DNA from: Thalassobaculum sp. OXR-137
GTDB lineage: Bacteria; Pseudomonadota; Alphaproteobacteria; Thalassobaculales; Thalassobaculaceae
DNA length: 64,000 nt
NCBI RefSeq assembly: GCF_034377285.1
Contig: NZ_CP139715.1
Coordinates: 806,001 to 870,000, forward strand
Direction: 5' to 3'
A model generated the notes under the pieces. It had not been told where the DNA came from, did not search any database, and saw only the letters and a list, made by a program, of their open reading frames with translations. Below are positions 1-9,729 of the stretch, in pieces. The position numbers and the translations under genes were made by a program. Position 1 is the stretch's first letter. The number at the start of each line of letters is the position of its first letter.

Positions 1-265
1 CGCCCGACTGAAGGGCGATCCGCTCCCGGTCCCCCGGCGTCGGCTCCCCCGGATCGACGGTGCGGGCCAAAATGTCGCGGGGAATGAGCAGAAGCACGGC
101 GCGGGCAAGGTCCGAGGGACTGGCCTGGCGCGCATCTGCGAGCTTCAGCACCGCATCCCGGAAGGAGGACGCGCAAGGGACCACGTAGGCTGCCCCCGCC
201 GCGTTCGAACCTTTTGATTTAGAAGAATTTTTTCCATCAGGACCCGTAGTGTCGGCGGAAATCAC
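1..265 (-). CDS. Partial hypothetical protein (N-terminal 88 residues)
   Basis: The minus-strand frame is open from a GTG at 265 to the left edge and gives 88 residues. A GGAG ribosome binding site (complement of 271-274) lies five bases upstream of the GTG, which decides this start. The first ~25 residues are Ser/Gly/Asn-rich, and from about residue 30 the protein looks helical (FRDAVLKLADAR, then SDLARAVLLLIPRDILARTV). I do not recognise the family and the rest lies outside the window. It is divergent from mcd, with about 260 bp between the starts. Confidence 0.6.
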   Translation of the reverse strand, partial: MISADTTGPDGKNSSKSKGSNAAGAAYVVPCASSFRDAVLKLADARQASPSDLARAVLLLIPRDILARTVDPGEPTPGDRERIALQSG

Positions 266-403
266 GCTTGCTCCATATCGTATGATCCGGCCAAACAGAC
301 ACAGGATCTTGAGGCGTTGGCGCGATCATATCGACCCGCCACGGCGCCCGCAACCGCGAACGGGGTTTCATTTTGCCGCTCCGTTTCGCATCCATATCAA
401 ATT

Positions 404-435
404 GTAACCAATGGGTTAACAAAAAGGGTTAACCT
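404..435. promoter_or_regulatory. Direct GGGTTAAC repeats upstream of mcd
   Basis: GGGTTAAC occurs at 413-420 and again at 426-433, separated by five A residues. Each copy contains the palindrome GTTAAC, and the first is preceded by AACCAAT, so AACC-AATG-GGTT forms a small inverted repeat. The repeats lie about 95 bp before the mcd start in the divergent region. They could be an operator for either gene; this is inference from position and symmetry only. Confidence 0.25.
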
Positions 436-527
436 CCGGTATCAATCCGCGAGGTATGGACCTCAAACGCCGACTGCACCATGGTGTCGAACCCACCGGA
501 AAAGCTTGCGAATTGGGAGATCCGAGG

Positions 528-2231
528 ATGAACGGCGCCGCCGTCGATACCGCGACCACTGAAACCGCAGACACAGATACCCTGGCCCTCGCCCGCGAGG
601 CGGTGGAGGCTGCGGAGACCGTTCTGGCGACCGCCCGCCGGCGGGTTTCCGACCTTGTGGTGGTCAACGGACGGATCGACGGCGCCAAACTGGAGGCCGA
701 ACAGACCGCCGCCCACGGGCTCGCCTGGCTCGCCACCACCGTCGAAGCGTTGAAAAGGCTGGTTTCCTGGGCCGACGACCTGACCGAGCGGGGCCAGGCC
801 GGCGAGACCGAGCGGCTCATTCTCGGAGTCGCCGCCGGGGAGTATCTGGGCCAGATCCGGGGCGGTATCCCGATGGCGCAGACAGAGATGCTGCGCCCGC
901 ACGATCTGGGACTGGAAGAGCAAGATCTCGCCCCACTTACAAGCGGTTCGTGCCAAAAGTTGATGCGCTATGGTAACGGTCAGGCCGCCCGGGTTGCGCT
1001 GGCCGACCGCCTGGCCGAGGCCATGGAAGCCGGCGACCCGGATGCCTTCGGCCATCACGGGCTGGACGAGACCCTCGGCATGGTGCGCGAGCAGTTCCGC
1101 CGTTTCGGCGCCGACCGGGTCGAGCCCCATGCCCATCAGTGGCATCTGGAGGACCGGCTGATCCCGATGGACGTGGTCGAGGCCATGGCGGAGCTGGGCA
1201 CCTTCGGCCTGACGGTCCCGGAGGAGTATGGCGGCCTCGGCATGGGCAAGGAGGCCATGGTGGTGGTCTCCGAGACTCTCAGCCGGGCCTATATCGGCGT
1301 CGGCTCCCTGGGCACCCGTTCGGAGATCGCGGCCGAACTGATCCGCCTGGGCGGCACCGAGGCGCAGCGCGCGCACTGGCTGCCCCGGATCGCGTCGGGC
1401 GAGATCCTGCCGACGGCGGTCTTCACCGAGCCGAACACCGGCTCCGACCTCGCCCACCTGCGCACCCGAGCCGAGAAGGCCGGAGAGGTGTGGAAAGTGA
1501 ACGGCAACAAGACCTGGATCACCCACGCGGCACGCACCGACCTGATGACGTTGCTGGTGCGGACCAACCCGGACGAATCCGGCTACCGCGGGTTGAGCAT
1601 GCTGCTGGCCGAAAAGCCGCGCGGCACCGAGGAGAACCCGTTCCCCGCCGCCGGCATGAGCGGCGGCGAGATCGAGGTGCTCGGCTATCGCGGCATGAAG
1701 GAATACGAGATCGCCTTCGACGGCTTCGAGGTGCCGGTGGGCAGCCTGCTCGGCTCCGAGGAGGGCCAGGGCTTCAAGCAGCTCATGGCGACATTCGAGA
1801 GCGCGCGCATCCAGACCGCCGCCCGCGCCGTCGGGGTAGCCCAGGCGGCGATGGAGCTGGGGCTTCGTTACGCCAACGAAAGGGTCCAATTCTCCAAGAA
1901 ACTTCAGGCCTTTCCGCGTGTCGCCAACAAGCTCGCCCGCATGGCGGCGGAGATCGCGGCGGCCCGCGCCCTCACCCTGCATGCCGCCCGCGAGAAGGAC
2001 AGCGGCCGCCGTTGCGATATCGAAGCGGGCATGGCCAAGCTGCTCGCCGCCCGGGTCGCCTGGGCCTGCGCCGACGACGCCCTGCAGATCCACGGCGGCA
2101 ACGGCTATGCGCTGGAGTATCCGATCAGCCGGGTGCTGTGCGACGCCCGCATCCTGAACATCTTCGAAGGTGCGGCCGAGATTCAGGCCGGCGTGATCGC
2201 GCGGGGGTTGTTAAACCCGGGACGCAACTGA
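528..2231 (+). CDS. mcd: (2S)-methylsuccinyl-CoA dehydrogenase (acyl-CoA dehydrogenase family)
   Basis: This 567-residue flavoprotein is predicted to oxidise (2S)-methylsuccinyl-CoA to mesaconyl-CoA in the ethylmalonyl-CoA pathway of acetyl-CoA assimilation. The ATG at 528 has GGGAGA seven bases upstream; an in-frame ATG at 456 lacks one. Residues 1 to about 150 form the extra N-terminal region (AAHGLAWLATTVEALK) that separates Mcd from ordinary ~380-residue acyl-CoA dehydrogenases. The catalytic fold follows: FTEPNTGSDL near residue 299 (FAD/substrate domain), ANERVQFSKKLQAF, and the C-terminal IHGGNGYALEYPISR and IFEGAAEIQ. The gene stands alone, converging on the phn operon with no obvious terminator between them. 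Another long acyl-CoA dehydrogenase is the main alternative. Confidence 0.85.
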   Translation: MNGAAVDTATTETADTDTLALAREAVEAAETVLATARRRVSDLVVVNGRIDGAKLEAEQTAAHGLAWLATTVEALKRLVSWADDLTERGQAGETERLILGVAAGEYLGQIRGGIPMAQTEMLRPHDLGLEEQDLAPLTSGSCQKLMRYGNGQAARVALADRLAEAMEAGDPDAFGHHGLDETLGMVREQFRRFGADRVEPHAHQWHLEDRLIPMDVVEAMAELGTFGLTVPEEYGGLGMGKEAMVVVSETLSRAYIGVGSLGTRSEIAAELIRLGGTEAQRAHWLPRIASGEILPTAVFTEPNTGSDLAHLRTRAEKAGEVWKVNGNKTWITHAARTDLMTLLVRTNPDESGYRGLSMLLAEKPRGTEENPFPAAGMSGGEIEVLGYRGMKEYEIAFDGFEVPVGSLLGSEEGQGFKQLMATFESARIQTAARAVGVAQAAMELGLRYANERVQFSKKLQAFPRVANKLARMAAEIAAARALTLHAAREKDSGRRCDIEAGMAKLLAARVAWACADDALQIHGGNGYALEYPISRVLCDARILNIFEGAAEIQAGVIARGLLNPGRN

Positions 2232-2246
2232 GAGTCCGAACGGCCC

Positions 2247-3608
2247 TCAGTCGCGGCCGACGCCGGTCAGTTTGCGGCGGAGCCAGCCGGAGGTCATGTC
2301 CATGCCGATGACCACGATCAGGGTCAGCACGATGATGTAGGCGGTGTTCTCCCAGTCCTTCCCGGTGCGCAACGTCTCGACCAGTTTCAGGCCGATGCCG
2401 CCCGCCCCCAACGCCCCGATCACCGTGGCCGAGCGGGTGTTGGATTCCAGGTAGTACAGGGACTGGGAGATGAACACCGGCAGGATCTGCGGGATCACCC
2501 CGAAGCGGTAGCGGGTCAGGGCGCCGGCGCCGGTGGACTGCATGCCCTCGACCTGCTTGTTGTCGATGTTCTCGATCGCCTCGGAGAACAGCTTGCCCAG
2601 GGTGCCGGTATCGGTCAGCGCGATCGCCATCACGCCGGTCAGCGGGCCGAGGCCGAACGACCGGATGAAGATCAGCGACCAGATCAGCATGTCGACGCCG
2701 CGCACGAAGTCGAAGAACCGGCGGATGAAGAACCGGCTGACGGGGTCCGGATTGACGTTGGCCGCGGCCATGAACGCCAGGGGCAGGGCCACGAAGGCGG
2801 CGACCACGGTGCCCAGGAACGCCATGATCACGGTCTCGAGCAGGGCCTTGAAGACGTCGCCGTGCTGCCAGCCCTCGTTCGTCCAGAACTCGTGGAAGAT
2901 CAGGGCCGCGTTGGACATCTCCGGATCGAGACGCTCGTCCGACCAGGCGAGCGACCACAGCGCGCCGGCCGACACGTCGTGCAGCGGCGAGCGGAAATCG
3001 AACCAGAAATCCTCCCAGCCCCAGAAATAGCGGAACACCAGGATCCGGCCGGAGGTCACCTGGGCGCGCTGGAACAGGCTCGGCTTCACGTCGACCTTTT
3101 TCGGGTTCAGCTCGATCCAGGACGGCGTGTCGCCTTCCCAGCTCAAGGTCTCGCCGCCGGCGGTCACCACGAAGGGCCGCTGGAGTCCAGGCCCCGTCAC
3201 CGTCAGAACCTCGCCCTCGATCACGAAGCGGTAGCCGCCGCCCATGTCGATGTCGATCCGGCCTTCGTTCGCGTTCGGGCCGCTCACCTGCACCCAGTCC
3301 GGCAGGTCCGCCTCGTCATAGGTGGCGGTGCGCTCGCCCTCGACGGCCACCTCCACTAGGTCGCGGCGCAGGTTCTTCTCGACATGGACCTTGTAGGCGA
3401 CGCTGTCGAGGCCGAGCAGGACGCCACGGTCCAGCCGCGACTTGGCGATCAGGTCGGGAACATCGAAGGCGAAGAAGGCGTAGACCAGGTAGGCGATCAC
3501 GGCGACCACCAGCCCGACAGGCCACAGGAACTGGCGGCGGTGAACGCCCAGCACCTCGCCATAGGACGCGTTCAGGCGGGCGGTCTCGCCGGCGGTGATG
3601 GCGCTCAT
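2247..3608 (-). CDS. phnE: Phosphonate-type ABC transporter permease, long form
   Basis: This 453-residue permease is the last gene of the phnC-phnD-phnE-phnE cluster. The ATG at 3608 has GAGGAGG six bases upstream; an in-frame start at 3665 does not. One transmembrane segment (FLWPVGLVVAVIAYLVYAFF) is followed by about 190 mostly soluble residues. The permease core then begins (LLETVIMAFLGTVVAAFVAL), with the EAIENIDNKQVEG coupling loop and GALGAGGIGLKL. The core aligns with the partner permease upstream, so the two probably form a heterodimer in the inner membrane. The long segment between TM1 and the core makes it much longer than a classical PhnE of about 260-280 residues. The substrate could be phosphonate, phosphite or phosphate ester; no C-P lyase genes are visible nearby. 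Confidence 0.88.
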   Translation of the reverse strand: MSAITAGETARLNASYGEVLGVHRRQFLWPVGLVVAVIAYLVYAFFAFDVPDLIAKSRLDRGVLLGLDSVAYKVHVEKNLRRDLVEVAVEGERTATYDEADLPDWVQVSGPNANEGRIDIDMGGGYRFVIEGEVLTVTGPGLQRPFVVTAGGETLSWEGDTPSWIELNPKKVDVKPSLFQRAQVTSGRILVFRYFWGWEDFWFDFRSPLHDVSAGALWSLAWSDERLDPEMSNAALIFHEFWTNEGWQHGDVFKALLETVIMAFLGTVVAAFVALPLAFMAAANVNPDPVSRFFIRRFFDFVRGVDMLIWSLIFIRSFGLGPLTGVMAIALTDTGTLGKLFSEAIENIDNKQVEGMQSTGAGALTRYRFGVIPQILPVFISQSLYYLESNTRSATVIGALGAGGIGLKLVETLRTGKDWENTAYIIVLTLIVVIGMDMTSGWLRRKLTGVGRD

Positions 3609-3618
3609 GGCGGCCTCC

Positions 3619-4476
3619 TCAGCGCGCGCCGACGAACATGCCGCCGACGAGACGCCGGCGCACATGGCCGGAGATCTGGTCGATCACCATGATCGTCAGG
3701 AACAGCAGGACGAAGAGAGCGGCGATGTCGGCGCCATTGGCCCAGCTGATCGCCTTCCGCAGCTCGGTGCCGATGCCGCCGGCGCCGACGAAGCCCAGGA
3801 TCGCCGAGGCGCGGATGTTGATTTCGAAGCGCAGCAGCATGTAGCTCGTATAGTTCGGCAGCACCTGGGGCAGCACCGCCCAGCGCATGCGCTTCGACCA
3901 GCTCGCGCCTGCCGCCGTCATGCCTTCCAGCGGGCCGCGGTCGATATTCTCGTTAACCTCGGAGAACAGCTTGCCCAGCGCGCCCGCCGTGTGGAAGGCG
4001 ACGGCGATGATCGCCGGGACCGGCGAGGAGCCGAGCATGAAGATCAGGAACAGGGCGAGGATGAGTTCGGGAAAGGCCCGGGTGATGTCCATGATTCGCC
4101 GCGCGACCGGAATGATCGGCGGCCAGACGCCCAGGCCCCGGGTCGAGGCGAAGGACAGGCAGACGGCGAAGACGGTGCCGAAGATGGTCGCGACCGCCGC
4201 CATATTGATGGTCTCGAAAAGGGCGGGCAGGTAGACCCACAGCCGCTCGAACCAGCCGAGCCCGGCATTGTGGGTTTCGGCGACGATGTTGCTCGGATAG
4301 TCGAAGAACTTGGACAGACCCTGGACGAAGCCGCCGGAGTTCATCTCCTCGGCGCCGATGAAGCCCATCACCACCAGGAAGGCGAAGACCACGGCTCCCA
4401 GGACGGTGTACAGGCGCCGACGCTTCTCCAGGGAGGAGGCATGGGCCTGCAGCTGATCGACGGTGGTCATGGCCAT
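3619..4476 (-). CDS. phnE: Phosphonate-type ABC transporter permease
   Basis: This 285-residue inner-membrane permease is of usual PhnE length. It has an N-terminal helix (LGAVVFAFLVVMGFI), five or six further hydrophobic segments, the SEVNENIDRGPLEG coupling loop and ILGFVGAGGIGTEL near the C terminus. It ends 10 bp before the next permease gene starts, so the two are almost certainly co-translated. The start is either 4476 or the ATG at 4470; neither has a strong ribosome binding site. It should pair with the long permease and the PhnC ATPase. Confidence 0.9.
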   Translation of the reverse strand: MAMTTVDQLQAHASSLEKRRRLYTVLGAVVFAFLVVMGFIGAEEMNSGGFVQGLSKFFDYPSNIVAETHNAGLGWFERLWVYLPALFETINMAAVATIFGTVFAVCLSFASTRGLGVWPPIIPVARRIMDITRAFPELILALFLIFMLGSSPVPAIIAVAFHTAGALGKLFSEVNENIDRGPLEGMTAAGASWSKRMRWAVLPQVLPNYTSYMLLRFEINIRASAILGFVGAGGIGTELRKAISWANGADIAALFVLLFLTIMVIDQISGHVRRRLVGGMFVGAR

Positions 4477-4559
4477 GGGCGGGCTCGCACGGGCGGGAGG
4501 GCAGAACGACGAACGCCGCGCGATCCGATTGGGACCGCGCGGCGCCGCACTAGGCAGTC

Positions 4560-5486
4560 TTACTTGCCGATCTTCGACTTACGGGCGTCGATGATGCTCT
4601 GGTATTCCTCGTGGGTGATCGGGGCCAGGCCCTTCACCTCGCCGGCCATCACGCCATAGGCGCACTCGGCGTCCATCGACTCCAGGCTGGCCATCAGACC
4701 GGTCATCAGCAGCTTGACCTTCTCCGGCAGCGCCTTGCGCAGCACGATCGGGCCTTCCGGGATGACCTTCGAGCGCCAGATCTCGACGAGCTGGGTCATG
4801 TCGACCAGGCCGGCATCGACCGCCTTGCGCAGGGCGCCGGAGTTGTAGCCCTCTTCCCAGGCGCCGATACCGTCGGCCCAGGTCACGCCGGCTTCGATAT
4901 CGCCGTTATAGACCGCGACGATGGTCTGCTCGTGGCCGCCGGTGAAGACGACGTCGCCGAAATACTCGCCCGGGGTCATCGGGAAGCCGGCCGCCGGGAT
5001 TTCGATCGACGGGATCAGGTAGCCGGAGGTGGAGTTCGGATCACCGAAACCGAACTTCTTGTCCTTCATGTCGTCCAGGCTCTTGATGCCGCTGTCGGCA
5101 CGGGCGAAGCCGATGGAGTGGTAGCCGTAGGAGCCGTCCACATTGATCTTCACCAGGACCGGCTCGACCGCCTCGGGGTCCTTCAGATAGACGGCTGCAT
5201 AACCCGACGCGCCGAGCCAGGCCATGTCCAGGTTGCCGCCGAGCAGGCCCTCGATCACGCCGTTATAGTCGGCCGGGGCGAACAGCTTGGTTTCCACGCC
5301 CAGCAGCTTCTCGGTGCGCTCGCGCAGGCACTCGTTGCTCTTCAGACGGTCGGAGGCGTTCTCGCCGCCGAGCAGGCCGATGCGGAATTCCTTGATGCCG
5401 AGATCGGCCGCGGAGACCGGCGCGGTGCCGGCGAACGCGACCAGGGCAGTGACGGCGGCGGCCGCCGCAGTGCGCAGAAAGGTCAT
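4560..5486 (-). CDS. phnD: Phosphonate-type ABC transporter periplasmic binding protein
   Basis: This 308-residue periplasmic protein delivers the substrate to the PhnE permeases. It starts with a clear Sec signal peptide (alanine-rich, cleavage near VSAADLG). The PhnD family pattern follows: RIGLLGGENASDRLKSNEC, PADYNGVIEGLLGGNLDMAWLG, FGFGDPNSTSGYLIP, and VYNGDIEAGVTWADG. The ATG at 5486 has AGGGGAAG five to seven bases upstream. An apparent frame joining this gene to phnC sequence is an artefact of both being open; the signal peptide fixes the real start. Confidence 0.92.
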   Translation of the reverse strand: MTFLRTAAAAAVTALVAFAGTAPVSAADLGIKEFRIGLLGGENASDRLKSNECLRERTEKLLGVETKLFAPADYNGVIEGLLGGNLDMAWLGASGYAAVYLKDPEAVEPVLVKINVDGSYGYHSIGFARADSGIKSLDDMKDKKFGFGDPNSTSGYLIPSIEIPAAGFPMTPGEYFGDVVFTGGHEQTIVAVYNGDIEAGVTWADGIGAWEEGYNSGALRKAVDAGLVDMTQLVEIWRSKVIPEGPIVLRKALPEKVKLLMTGLMASLESMDAECAYGVMAGEVKGLAPITHEEYQSIIDARKSKIGK

Positions 5487-5575
5487 TGTCTTCCCCTCGC
5501 TCGATATGAGCCGTTTGGTGTTGGCGCCTTGGTATTGGCATCGCCGGGTCTGGCTGACCGGGACGGTCGGCGGCG

Positions 5576-6433
<858 letters not shown>

Positions 6434-6762
6434 GAGGGGCGAGCGGGCCTTCGAGCGTTGCGAGGAGCGTTCGTGCGGTCCGTCCGACCAATCCGCCGGC
6501 CCCACCGCGCAAAGCCGTCATCCCGCCGGCGGGTCCGGGTCGGGTCGACGACTTCCCAGCATGACCGGCGCCGACGATCGGCTCCGTCGGAAGCCCGTAT
6601 AGCCCGCGGTCGATGACGCTTTGTTTGCAGTCACGTTGCGATTTGGAGACCTCGGGGGAACCGCGGGCCGGATCGGCGCGTTCTCTCTGCGTGATCTTCC
6701 TTGAAACACGGCCCCTTGCGGGGCTATCAGGGCGCCGACGTCAAAAGTGAAAGATCACGCCC
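6434..6762. promoter_or_regulatory. Divergent intergenic region phnC / GT2 with degenerate Pho-box-like repeats
   Basis: About 330 bp hold no convincing gene. At 6613-6634 there are loosely related 7-mers at 11-bp spacing (ATGACGC, TTTG, TTTGCAG, TCAC, GTTGCGA). Read on the minus strand they match a PhoB box only weakly (about 9 of 14 positions). A small GC hairpin (GCCCC-TTGC-GGGGC) lies near 6711-6726. The promoter of the phn operon must lie here; control by PhoB is plausible from gene function but only weakly supported by sequence. Confidence 0.25.
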
Positions 6763-7566
6763 GTGCCGGAGACACCCGCCGTGCCGGCCGAGACCTCGTC
6801 TACCGTGTCCAAGAGCGCTCCGCTCCTGTCGGTGGTTGTCCCGGTCCTGAACGAGGAGGCCAATGTCGGTCCGCTGATCGCCGAGATCCGCGCCGCACTG
6901 GCAGATGTATGCGCCTTCGAAATCGTGTTCGTCGATGACGGCTCGACGGACCAGACCTCTGCGAAACTGGCGGAGTTGCGACGCGACGTGACGGAACTGC
7001 GGGTCCTGACCCACTCCAAGCGCTCGGGACAGAGCGCCGGCCTACGCAGCGGCATCACCGCCGCGCGCGGGAGGCTGATCGCGACCCTCGACGGCGACGG
7101 GCAGAACGATCCGGCGGACATTCCGGCACTGCTGCGGGCCTGGCAGGCGGACACCGGCGCCGCGCCGCTGATGGTCACCGGGCATCGGGTGAACCGGCGC
7201 GACACCTGGACCAAGCGCCGGGCCTCGCGCATCGCCAATGCGCTGCGCCGGTCCATGCTCGGCGACGACAACCCGGATACCGGCTGTTCGCTGAAGCTGT
7301 TCGAGCGGGCGCTGTTCCTGCGCTTCCCCTATTTCGATCACATGCACCGGTTCATGCCGGCCCTGGCCAAGCGCGAAGGCGCCCGGGTGACGGTGGTGCC
7401 GGTCAATCACCGCGCTCGCCATGCCGGTGCCTCCAAATACCGGATCTTCGACCGCTTGGCCGTTGGCATTCCCGACCTGCTGGGGATGGTTTGGCTGATG
7501 CGCCGCGCCCCCGCCAACCTGACGGTCACCGAGGCCGGTGCCCACGAAGGAGGGCCGCATGCTTGA
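6763..7566 (+). CDS. Family 2 glycosyltransferase (dolichol-phosphate-mannose-synthase-like)
   Basis: This 267-residue GT-A glycosyltransferase probably moves a sugar from a nucleotide or lipid donor at the inner face of the membrane. Visible motifs are LSVVVPVLNEEANV, VFVDDGSTDQTS, ATLDGDGQNDPADIP (the DxD-type metal site) and GASKYRIFDR near the C terminus, as in polyprenyl-phosphate glycosyltransferases. No transmembrane tail is obvious. The GTG at 6763 is the longest start; a second GTG at 6781 is possible. It overlaps the LAB_N gene by 8 bp, so the two are translationally coupled. This pairing in proteobacteria suggests lipid A or polyprenyl-phosphate sugar modification (inference). Confidence 0.85.
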   Translation: MPETPAVPAETSSTVSKSAPLLSVVVPVLNEEANVGPLIAEIRAALADVCAFEIVFVDDGSTDQTSAKLAELRRDVTELRVLTHSKRSGQSAGLRSGITAARGRLIATLDGDGQNDPADIPALLRAWQADTGAAPLMVTGHRVNRRDTWTKRRASRIANALRRSMLGDDNPDTGCSLKLFERALFLRFPYFDHMHRFMPALAKREGARVTVVPVNHRARHAGASKYRIFDRLAVGIPDLLGMVWLMRRAPANLTVTEAGAHEGGPHA

Positions 7567-7915
7567 TACCCTCGCCGAAAAACTAGTGGGGGCCTTCACC
7601 GGCATGTCGACCGAGGAGATCGTCATGGTCTGCGTCGGCTTCGGCGGCCAGGCCCTGTTCACGATGCGGTTCCTGATCCAGTGGCTGAAGAGTGAGATCA
7701 GCCGCAAGAGCGTCATCCCCATCGCCTTCTGGTACTTCTCGATCGCCGGCGGTGCTACGCTCTTCATCTACGCCCTGTGGCGACAGGATCCCGTCTTCAT
7801 CCTGGGCCAGGGGACCGGCCTGTTCATCTATGCCCGAAATCTCTGGCTGATCCACCGGGAACGCCGCGAGACCGAAGCTGCCGCCCGGAAATCCGCCACA
7901 GAAGCAGTGCAATAA
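7559..7915 (+). CDS. LAB_N domain membrane protein (lipid A biosynthesis N-terminal-like)
   Basis: This 118-residue protein has three hydrophobic segments (GFGGQALFTMRFLIQWL, FWYFSIAGGATLFIYALW, FILGQGTGLFIYARNLWLI) and the LAB_N pattern of QWLKSEISRKSVIP followed by YARNLWLI. The domain is named after the N terminus of some LpxB proteins but also occurs alone next to GT2 genes. AAGGAGG at 7546-7552 lies six bases before the ATG at 7559, which decides the start. The stop shares one base with the next start (TAATG). The tail is charged and cytoplasmic. The exact role is not established; it may act as a membrane partner of the glycosyltransferase. Confidence 0.82.
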   Translation: MLDTLAEKLVGAFTGMSTEEIVMVCVGFGGQALFTMRFLIQWLKSEISRKSVIPIAFWYFSIAGGATLFIYALWRQDPVFILGQGTGLFIYARNLWLIHRERRETEAAARKSATEAVQ

Positions 7916-8844
7916 TGGCCCCACGTATCGTTTCGTTGCTGCCCAGCGCCACCGAAGTCGTCGCCGCCCTCGGGATGGCCGAGCATCTGGTGGGGCGCAG
8001 CCACGAATGCGACTACCCGGCCGAGGTCGCCGAGATCCCGGTGATGACCCGGCCGCGGATCAATCCGGCCAAGCCGTCGCGCGGCCTGCACCGGCAGGTA
8101 TCCAAACTGATCACCAAGGCGCTGTCGGTGTTCGAGGTCGATGCCGACGCCCTGAAGGCGGCCAAGCCCGACATCATTCTCACCCAGCATCAGTGCGCCG
8201 CCTGCGCGGTCTCCGAGGCCGACCTGAACGCGGCGCTGGCGACCTGGACCGGCAGTCACCCCGTGGTGGTCTCAGTCGCGCCAGAAACGCTGGACCAGGT
8301 CTGGCGGAGCTTCGGCACGATGGCCGATGCGTTCGACCTGCGCTGGGCCGGCAACGAGTTGGCGGAACGGGCCCGGGAACGGGTGGAGATCATCTCCATG
8401 CGCGGCGCCGCCCTCGACCCGAAGCCGAGCATCGCCTGCATCGAATGGATCGATCCGCCGATGATCGCCGGCAACTGGGTCCCGGAACTGGTGACCGCTG
8501 CCGGCGGCGTGCCGGTGATGGCGAAGAAGGGCCAGCACTCGGAATTCACGACCCTGGCGAAGCTGGCCAAGTCGGACCCCGACGCGATGATCTTCATGCC
8601 CTGCGGATTCGATCTCGCCCGCACCCTGCAGGAGGCCACCCCGTTCCTGGCCCGGCCGACCGTGGCGAAGATGCGGGCCGTGCGCGACGGCAAGCTCTGG
8701 GCGGTGGACGGCAACGCCTATTTCAACCGACCGGGCCCGCGGCTGATCACGTCCCTGGAGATCCTCGCGGAGATCCTGAACCCGGGCGCCTTCAACTTCT
8801 CGCGCGAAGGCTCCGCCTGGGCGACGATCGGCGGGTCGAGATAG
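7915..8844 (+). CDS. BtuF-like periplasmic-binding-fold protein without signal peptide
   Basis: This 309-residue protein belongs to the Fe3+-siderophore/cobalamin binding protein fold (PF01497 type): RIVSLLPSATEVVAALG at the N terminus, DIILTQHQCAACAV, and DGNAYFNRPGPRLITSLEIL near the end. No signal peptide is seen: the first strand of the fold begins at residue 4. It is therefore probably cytoplasmic, and no ABC permease or ATPase is adjacent. It is translationally coupled to the LAB_N gene (TAATG). It is often annotated as a cobalamin-binding protein; ligand binding is unproven, and Cys/His residues (QHQCAACAV) could bind a metal or cofactor. Confidence 0.75.
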   Translation: MAPRIVSLLPSATEVVAALGMAEHLVGRSHECDYPAEVAEIPVMTRPRINPAKPSRGLHRQVSKLITKALSVFEVDADALKAAKPDIILTQHQCAACAVSEADLNAALATWTGSHPVVVSVAPETLDQVWRSFGTMADAFDLRWAGNELAERARERVEIISMRGAALDPKPSIACIEWIDPPMIAGNWVPELVTAAGGVPVMAKKGQHSEFTTLAKLAKSDPDAMIFMPCGFDLARTLQEATPFLARPTVAKMRAVRDGKLWAVDGNAYFNRPGPRLITSLEILAEILNPGAFNFSREGSAWATIGGSR

Positions 8845-8963
8845 CCTGGAGACAGCGCTCTCAGGACCCGATCTTGACCGGACCGTCCCCGGATTGCCTT
8901 CATTTCGCCCTCTGGCTATGGTCGGATTCCGGTCCAAGATCACCTGACCGTTAGGAACTCTCC

Positions 8964-9686
8964 ATGCGTCTTTCCTTAGCCGCCCTTCTCGCCGCCTCCC
9001 TTCTGCTCGCGGCCCCCGTTCAGGCCGACGAGGCCGGCCCGATCACCCGGCAGGGCGTCGCCGACGACGAGGTCGTGATGATGCTCGAGGTCGAGGACTG
9101 GGTGGAAACGACGACCGCCACCGTGCGCATCGCCGCCGACCTCGCGGTCGAAGCCGGCACCTTCGGCGCCGCCCGCGACGAGCTGGTCACCACCCTGCAG
9201 GGCTTCGGCATCGACACCACCTGGCGCATCGTCCAGTTCAGCAAGCAGGCCGACGACGCCGGGTTCGAGCGGTGGAGCGTGGTGGCGGAAGCCCGGGTTC
9301 CGGAGGCCGCCCTGTCCGACCTCTCCGACAAGGCGAAGAAGGCCACCAAGCCGGGCCGCTCGCTCACCGTCGCGTCCATCGACTACTCGCCGACCATGGC
9401 CGAGCGCGAAGCCGTCACCGACACCCTGCGCGCCAAGGTCTACGAGCGGGTCGGCAAGGAGATCTCCGCCCTGAACGCGGCCTTCGCCGACCGCAAGTTC
9501 CGGGTGCGCATGATCGACTTCACCCAGTCCTACCGCCCGATGCCGATGGCCAAGGCGGAGATGCAGATGATGCGCTCCGACATGGCCCAGGCGGCACCCG
9601 GCGGCGGCAGCGGCCTGGCCGGTGCCGAGAAGGCCACCATCACCGCGCGGGTCCATCTGGCCGCCACCGCGCCGGCCGCTCAGTAA
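8964..9686 (+). CDS. Periplasmic protein, SIMPL/DUF541-like
   Basis: This 240-residue protein has a textbook Sec signal peptide (RLSLAALLAASLLLAAPVQA, cleavage before DEAGP). The body carries paired beta-alpha units: DWVETTTATVRIAADLAVE, later RSLTVASIDYSPT and AVTDTLRAKVYERVGKEISALN. This arrangement resembles the SIMPL family, in which tandem modules form periplasmic oligomers. The match is by pattern only. The C terminus is low in complexity (PGGGSGLAG). It stands alone between the BtuF-like gene and an SDR. Confidence 0.6.
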   Translation: MRLSLAALLAASLLLAAPVQADEAGPITRQGVADDEVVMMLEVEDWVETTTATVRIAADLAVEAGTFGAARDELVTTLQGFGIDTTWRIVQFSKQADDAGFERWSVVAEARVPEAALSDLSDKAKKATKPGRSLTVASIDYSPTMAEREAVTDTLRAKVYERVGKEISALNAAFADRKFRVRMIDFTQSYRPMPMAKAEMQMMRSDMAQAAPGGGSGLAGAEKATITARVHLAATAPAAQ

Positions 9687-9729
9687 GTCCGCCGCTGCGG
9701 GCGGGCACAGCTAAACGGGGGAAATCGCG

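Noticed and set aside
413..433. CtrA-type site (TTAA-N7-TTAA) upstream of mcd
   Set aside because: The two TTAA cores are nine bases apart, not seven, so it is not a CtrA site; it is kept only as an unnamed repeat.
6613..6634. Pho box for the phn operon
   Set aside because: Only about nine of fourteen positions fit; far weaker than the exact box at 46970, so it is not claimed as a PhoB site.
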